Source of the DNA: Holacanthus passer
Taxonomy: Eukaryota > Chordata > Actinopteri > Pomacanthidae
DNA: 64,000 nt
Reading direction: 5' to 3'
Assembly: GCA_025331565.1 (NCBI GenBank)
Contig: JAFREQ010000026.1
Location: 1,922,001-1,986,000 of the forward strand
The notes under the pieces are model-generated. The model was not told the origin of the DNA. It did not search any database and saw nothing but the letters and a program-made list of their open reading frames with translations. The first letter of the stretch is position 1. The number at the start of each line of letters is the position of its first letter. The translations under genes were made by a program, and so were the position numbers. This document shows positions 56,001 through 62,000 of this stretch, in pieces.

Positions 56001-59000
56001 TTTGACTTTTCCATTTATTTGAAGGCTTCTGGGTGAGATTTGTTTGCTACATTGATCACACTCAGCTGGTGATTGATCTGTGAGTGTCATTCAGTCCTGC
56101 ATTGAAGTGAGCAAGTTTAATGTGTGTTGTCAGAGCGCCTCCTGCTGGTGCTAAAGGAAACTTGGATTTAGAGAACTCGTGTTGCTGCCTTTGGGTGCAC
56201 GTAGATGAGATTGGATATAAGATGGGATTTTTTCACATACAACACATAAACAGCCAACCACCAACGTCACAATAATATTATCTTTATATTATTTTGTCAT
56301 GTATACCTTTTTCAGTATGTAGAGATAAGGGCCTCAAGCAGAAGCAGTACAACAAAGACTGATGCTTCACCTCTACAGATGTCAGTGCAAAAAGAGAAAA
56401 AGAACATCATGTTCAAATGTGATTTGAATAGGAGCTGAACTTAGACTAAGACTGATCCAGTCTCTTTTTTTCTTGTTTTGACTTTGCAAACAGAGTCAAT
56501 ACACCAAGTCCCAAATTCACAATTAGTCTGTTGTTAATAACATTTCATTTCTGCTCTTCACCACAGAGAATTTAGGAGATCAGACACGGGAAACTGTTTG
56601 CCTCAAATGTGAAGATCATTACTACCAGTAGGTCTCTTGGGTTGAGAATTTCATGTTGAGTTTCAGCTCCATTTTCAGATGTCCTCATATTGATGCTATC
56701 TGTCTGTCTGTCAGGTTAGACACAGGCTGTCACCGGTCCTGTCCAGATCGGACCTACAGTGTGGACAAAACCATGGTGTGTGCTCCATGTGAAGATGAAC
56801 GATGCGAGATCTGTGACGAGTCCCAGTGCTACTGGTGTGAAGATGGATTCTACGTCTTTGGTAGATATGTTAATGCATATATTTTTGAATTTTGGCTGAA
56901 TTGTGGTGTGAATATCAGCTGATAAACTCTTGGGACCAGAATAAAACAGTTTCAGGGTCGCTGTACTGGTTTTCAGAATCTTTCACCATTCCAGTCAGAG
57001 GAATTTCTGGGACATCAACTGTGACATTTGATTTTGATATAAAATACTGTAATTTAGTAGATAGGCTATCTCATATGGTATTTTTTAAAAGTACTTTAAA
57101 AGAACTGCATACATCACAGTGTGTCCATACCTGTTGACCTCTATGATCACATGCATCCAAGTACAAAAACGTGTCAGAGATGACAAACTATTTCTTTCAT
57201 TAAGAGAATAATACACTTTGAGGTATACTGAGGATGTAAAAAAATGTATTTGTGTGTCTAGATGGAGAGTGTGTGGATCACTGCAAGAAAGGCTTCTTTG
57301 TGGATCGGGAGAGCCGGGAATGCGAGCCTTGTCACCGTGCCTGTCGTACCTGCGGAGGGCCAAGATATGAAGACTGCGACTCCTGCGAGGAGGGATTCAC
57401 TCTGAAGAACGGGGAGTGTTTAGAGGACAGAACGTTTTCTGTCTGTGCTGAGAAATACTTCACAAACAGTACGGCAAATTTTAATTTTTGAATTAATTTG
57501 AAATAATTGTGAATTAATTTAATTACCTATGCTTCGAGAAAAGTAAGGAATTGAATCAACTGAAGCATGTGTGTGCTTGCACTTGTACAAAATGTGAGGC
57601 TGACTTTCTACAGCTTTCATCAATGAACCATCAAACCCAAATGAAACTGGTGTGACATTTTATGAGGGTCATCCCCTCTCATTCCTTCCTCTCTTCTAAG
57701 TCATTCATGTCTACATATTTTGTCCTGGTTTCTCTTTGCTGTTTACCATCAGGTCAGGGCCATTGTGAGTCGTGCCACCCGTCCTGTAAGTCTTGCTCTG
57801 GTGCAGGGAAGGAGAACTGCAGCAGCTGCTCCTCAGGTAAACGTGTGCTGTCTGTATGCCACATCATACTGAGCTTTACTCAACTGCAAAATGTTGCATG
57901 GGTTTGTCTTAGATGTTTCAGGCAAACTTGCTATCAAATACATGTTTTTGAGAAAAGATGATAAAGAATCTACCTTAAATTTAAACAAGCTGTTGACCAC
58001 TGACATCCTTTGTGTCCCTTATTCTTTTCCCTGTGTCAGTGGTGTGATTTGTCTCTCTGTCCTCAGGTCATTTTTTGACTGCTCGACAGACCTGCATGTC
58101 TCATTGTCCATCTGGTACGTTTGCCAACAAGGCGTCCAGCCAGTGTGATGACTGCTCGAAGGGGTGTGTCACATGCCAGGACACCCAGCAGTGCCAGCGC
58201 TGTCGCAGTGGACTTTACCTGCACGATGGAGTGTGTGTGGTGGAGTGTCAGAGGTGCTGGTCCTGTTCTCTCATTTCTTGACTTGCACATGAACACGCGC
58301 AATCATAATACATCAATGATGCCTCATTTTCTCCTCGCTCTGCCTGTTTCGCAGAGGGTTTCCTCAAGGTGGTGTATGCCAGCCATGTGCCCCAGAGTGT
58401 GCATCCTGCCAGGGAAATTCTTCTTACTGTTTTAGCTGTGAGGCAGACTACTTGCTGCTGGAGCACTCCTGCAGGTCACGCTGTCTGGAGGGCTATTACG
58501 CCACAGAGAGAGAATGTCACCGCTGTTCAGTTCATTGTAGAGAGTGTAATCAATACGGCCTGTGTAAGAGTAAGTATTTCTCCGTAAGCAGTAAGTACAT
58601 AGAAATCAATGCTATGGAGGATTAAAGAAAGGTTTTTAAAGGTGACTTGTTTAGTGTTGAGGCTGCAGAATAGAGGAGGAGGATGAGGAGGAAGATGAAG
58701 AGGTGATGCAGATGGGGGAAAGACAGGAAATGCAGAAAGCTCCTTCTCTGCTCGCTGGACTGCAAAAGGTTTAGTAATGAAGCCTAAATGTAAGAGTTGG
58801 AAAGGTTCAGAGGAAAATCAGACGACCAGAAGGATGGAGGAATACAGGAGGCATTAGAGAGAAGATCAGTTGGGGAAAGATAAAACAGATAACATTTGTT
58901 AAGGTCAGAGTATTTTTAGTAGTTTCACTTCAGACAGACATGTTGTACGTCTTTATGACTAAAATTCATAATATACACTACATCTTGGAAATAGAATGGG

Positions 59001-62000
59001 TCTTTGGGAAATGACTTGACATGATATAAAGAATGTTTTTTTTCTAAATGTACAGGTTTTCTTCAATTATATTAGTGGTAGTTGTTATAGAAGTGAAAAG
59101 TTGATAAGAAGAACAAGCCAGTATGAGGTGAAGTGAGGGCAGAGGGAGGATTGAATGTACACCGCCAAGAGTTCAGAGCTGTATATTTTGTATATAAATC
59201 CATCCTTTCATTTTAGAAACCACAACTAGTCATATGATTGGGCTGCCTGAGTGAAAAATTTGGCCTTTAGTGCAAAAGAAATTGAAGCACAAAGACTATT
59301 TGTAGAACTTCAACATTTAAATCTGTTGAAAATCAATTAGCATTAAATTGTTTGGAAGAGCTTAAGGGCTTGACTCAAGTAATCAATTAAGTCAAGTCAA
59401 ATTGGTTATAACAGTTATTGGAAAAGATCCAGTTTGAAAATGGATTTTTAGTCACTGGCCTAGATTTCACTTATTTTACATTACTCTTTCTTTCTCTGTC
59501 TCCCAGAGTGTGACCTTTACTACTTCCTCTATGAGGACAGGTGTGTGGATGATTGTCCCCGTGGCTTCTTTGCCAGCGAGCAGCAACAGGAGTGTGTTCG
59601 CTGCCATGTTGACTGTGCCTCATGTGACGGACCAGGTTTTGATGACTGCGATGTGTGTCGCAACCCGAAAGCTGTCCGCTACAATGGAGAGTGTCTGGCT
59701 CTGTGTCCCAACAACACTTACTATGATAAGACTACCAATGAATGCAGAGGTAGGGAAGGTGGAAGTTTGTTTTGATCATGCAAACTAAAATAAAATGAAA
59801 TAAAAATTCTACTTTAGAATTACAGGATTCATTAGTTGACTGTGTCTTGGTTTTCCCAGACTGTGCCAGGTCGTGTCTGACCTGCTCAGGCCATGAGCCC
59901 TCATCCTGCCTCAGCTGCGATACCAACAGGCGTTTAGATGCCAGCGGACACTGTGTGTGGTCTGTTCGCTGCTCTCAGCGCTCATACATAGACCAGAACG
60001 GGGAGTGCCAACAGTGTCACAAACTCTGCAATCGCTGTTCTGGACCGGGCAAAGACCACTGCCTCAGCTGCAATGAGCCACACTTCCTGCTTAGTAAGTT
60101 ATGGAAATAAAAATTTTTGATTACTCTGAAGCAGAGGTTTTCCCAGAGGAAGGTCGGCCTCTCCAGGGGGGATCCAAACAGTTTCAGTTGAGGCTTAGTG
60201 GAAGTGAAAAACGTAGTTATCAAAAGGAGATCACAATGAAATAGCCTAAATGAGTGTAATTGAAGATGATTTGGTTAAAGAGATAGTTCAGTGATATACA
60301 CTATGATGTACACTACTTTCCCTGAGTCAGAAACTAGTAAATTCCTTAGAACAAACCCTTTTTATGTATTTGGACAAATCTGAAGTTAAGATAAAATAGC
60401 AATATCTTTGCTCAATTGTTGGGTGTCTATGGGATCAAATAATGTTGTCTTGAGCCCATAGACATCCAAGAATTGAGCAAAACTAAGCATGTAAACTAAT
60501 GGAGGGTTTAAGGGGGCACCTTTGTCCAAGGTTTGTCTGAGCAGAGACAGTCTCAGACTTTGACAACTACTGCTCTGTACTAAACGTTATGCTTTTTTTT
60601 CACCAAAAGGAATCGTCTCCTTTTATAATCACAACTTTGTATCTGTGCCAATTAGACGACACATGTGTATTGAAGTGTCCTGTGGGTTACTACGCTGAAG
60701 ACAAGGACGATCGTGTGTGTGAGTGCTGTCACTTCAGCTGTCAGTCCTGTGTTGGTCATCACAGCGTGCAGTGTGTCACCTGTAAACCCGGATTCTTCAA
60801 ACAGGGAAGCAGCTGCGTCGAACTCTGTTCAGAAAGGTTAGAAGAACACAGGGACACGCAAAGTCTCCTCAGGTTTTTCGTCAAAGAACACCACAAACTA
60901 ATCGTCCTCTCTCCTGTTCAGTCACTTTGGCAACACCTCCACCATGGTTTGCGAGCGGTGTGACCCCTCGTGTAGCCGGTGTTGGGGTCATGGGAACAGA
61001 AACTGTCTGAGCTGTCGGGAGGACTACGTCTACCTGAGGCAGTCGGGACAGTGCCTGCAGAGCTGCCCTTCAAGCTACTACCAAGACAGCAAGTCTAATA
61101 CCTGTCACAAGTGTCACCCCACCTGCAAGACCTGCAGAGGTAAAAGAAGCCCGTCATGGCTTTTTTCGACTGTGTCTTTGTGTGAATTCAGATTATTGAG
61201 CATGAATTGTCGTGTCACAGTTTCCTTCTTTTTGGGATATTTGTGGGTTTTACAATGGCATAAAAATCAGAATAACTTTCAAGAGTTAAAGGCATTAAAA
61301 AGAAACAACTAGACCTATGTTAAATATTTTGTTGAGTTCTGTATTTATATCCCAAATGTTTCCAACAATGTTCAAAACCAGTGCAATCCATAATTTTATT
61401 CAAGGTAACACAGAGAAACACACAAACACCGGATGATACATCAGAGAGTGAGGAAGGAAGTTGGAGAACTAGATAGCCACTCTATTTTTTAATATTGTTT
61501 TTATTGCTCACTTGCGACAGAGCATGATTATTAATTTTCATTTGCAATGGTGGAGTCACAAAAATCAAGTAATCTTTAATGGGTTTGATGATACTGTGTA
61601 AATGTGGAATATGGCTTTTGGCAGTTACAGACAGATTTGTCACAGGTGAACACTGTAGCTCAGGACATTGATGCCAAATTAGATGAGGTGTCATATTCAA
61701 GCAGAGCAGATTAGGTTTTTTTTCTTAAATTGTAACAACAATTTAATTCCCATTATAATGATTTGTGTTGTCGTGATACATTTTTGGGAACATAGTCCGA
61801 AGGTAAAGAGCAAAAGAGATTTTAAATATTTTGGGAGGCATTTTTTACCTTTTCATTGGAGAGTACAGTTGAGAGAGGGCAGATAATAAGGGGAGAAAGA
61901 TGACAAGTTCCCTGGGTAGACTCGAACCTGGGACATTGCAGTGACATGGTCAGGCTACCAGGACACTACAGAAAAAAATTAAAGTGATTGCATCTCAACA

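Noticed and set aside
61900..61975. Functional tRNA gene on the minus strand
   Set aside because: A B-box is present, but no proper acceptor stem or cloverleaf could be formed from the surrounding sequence; a SINE head fits better.
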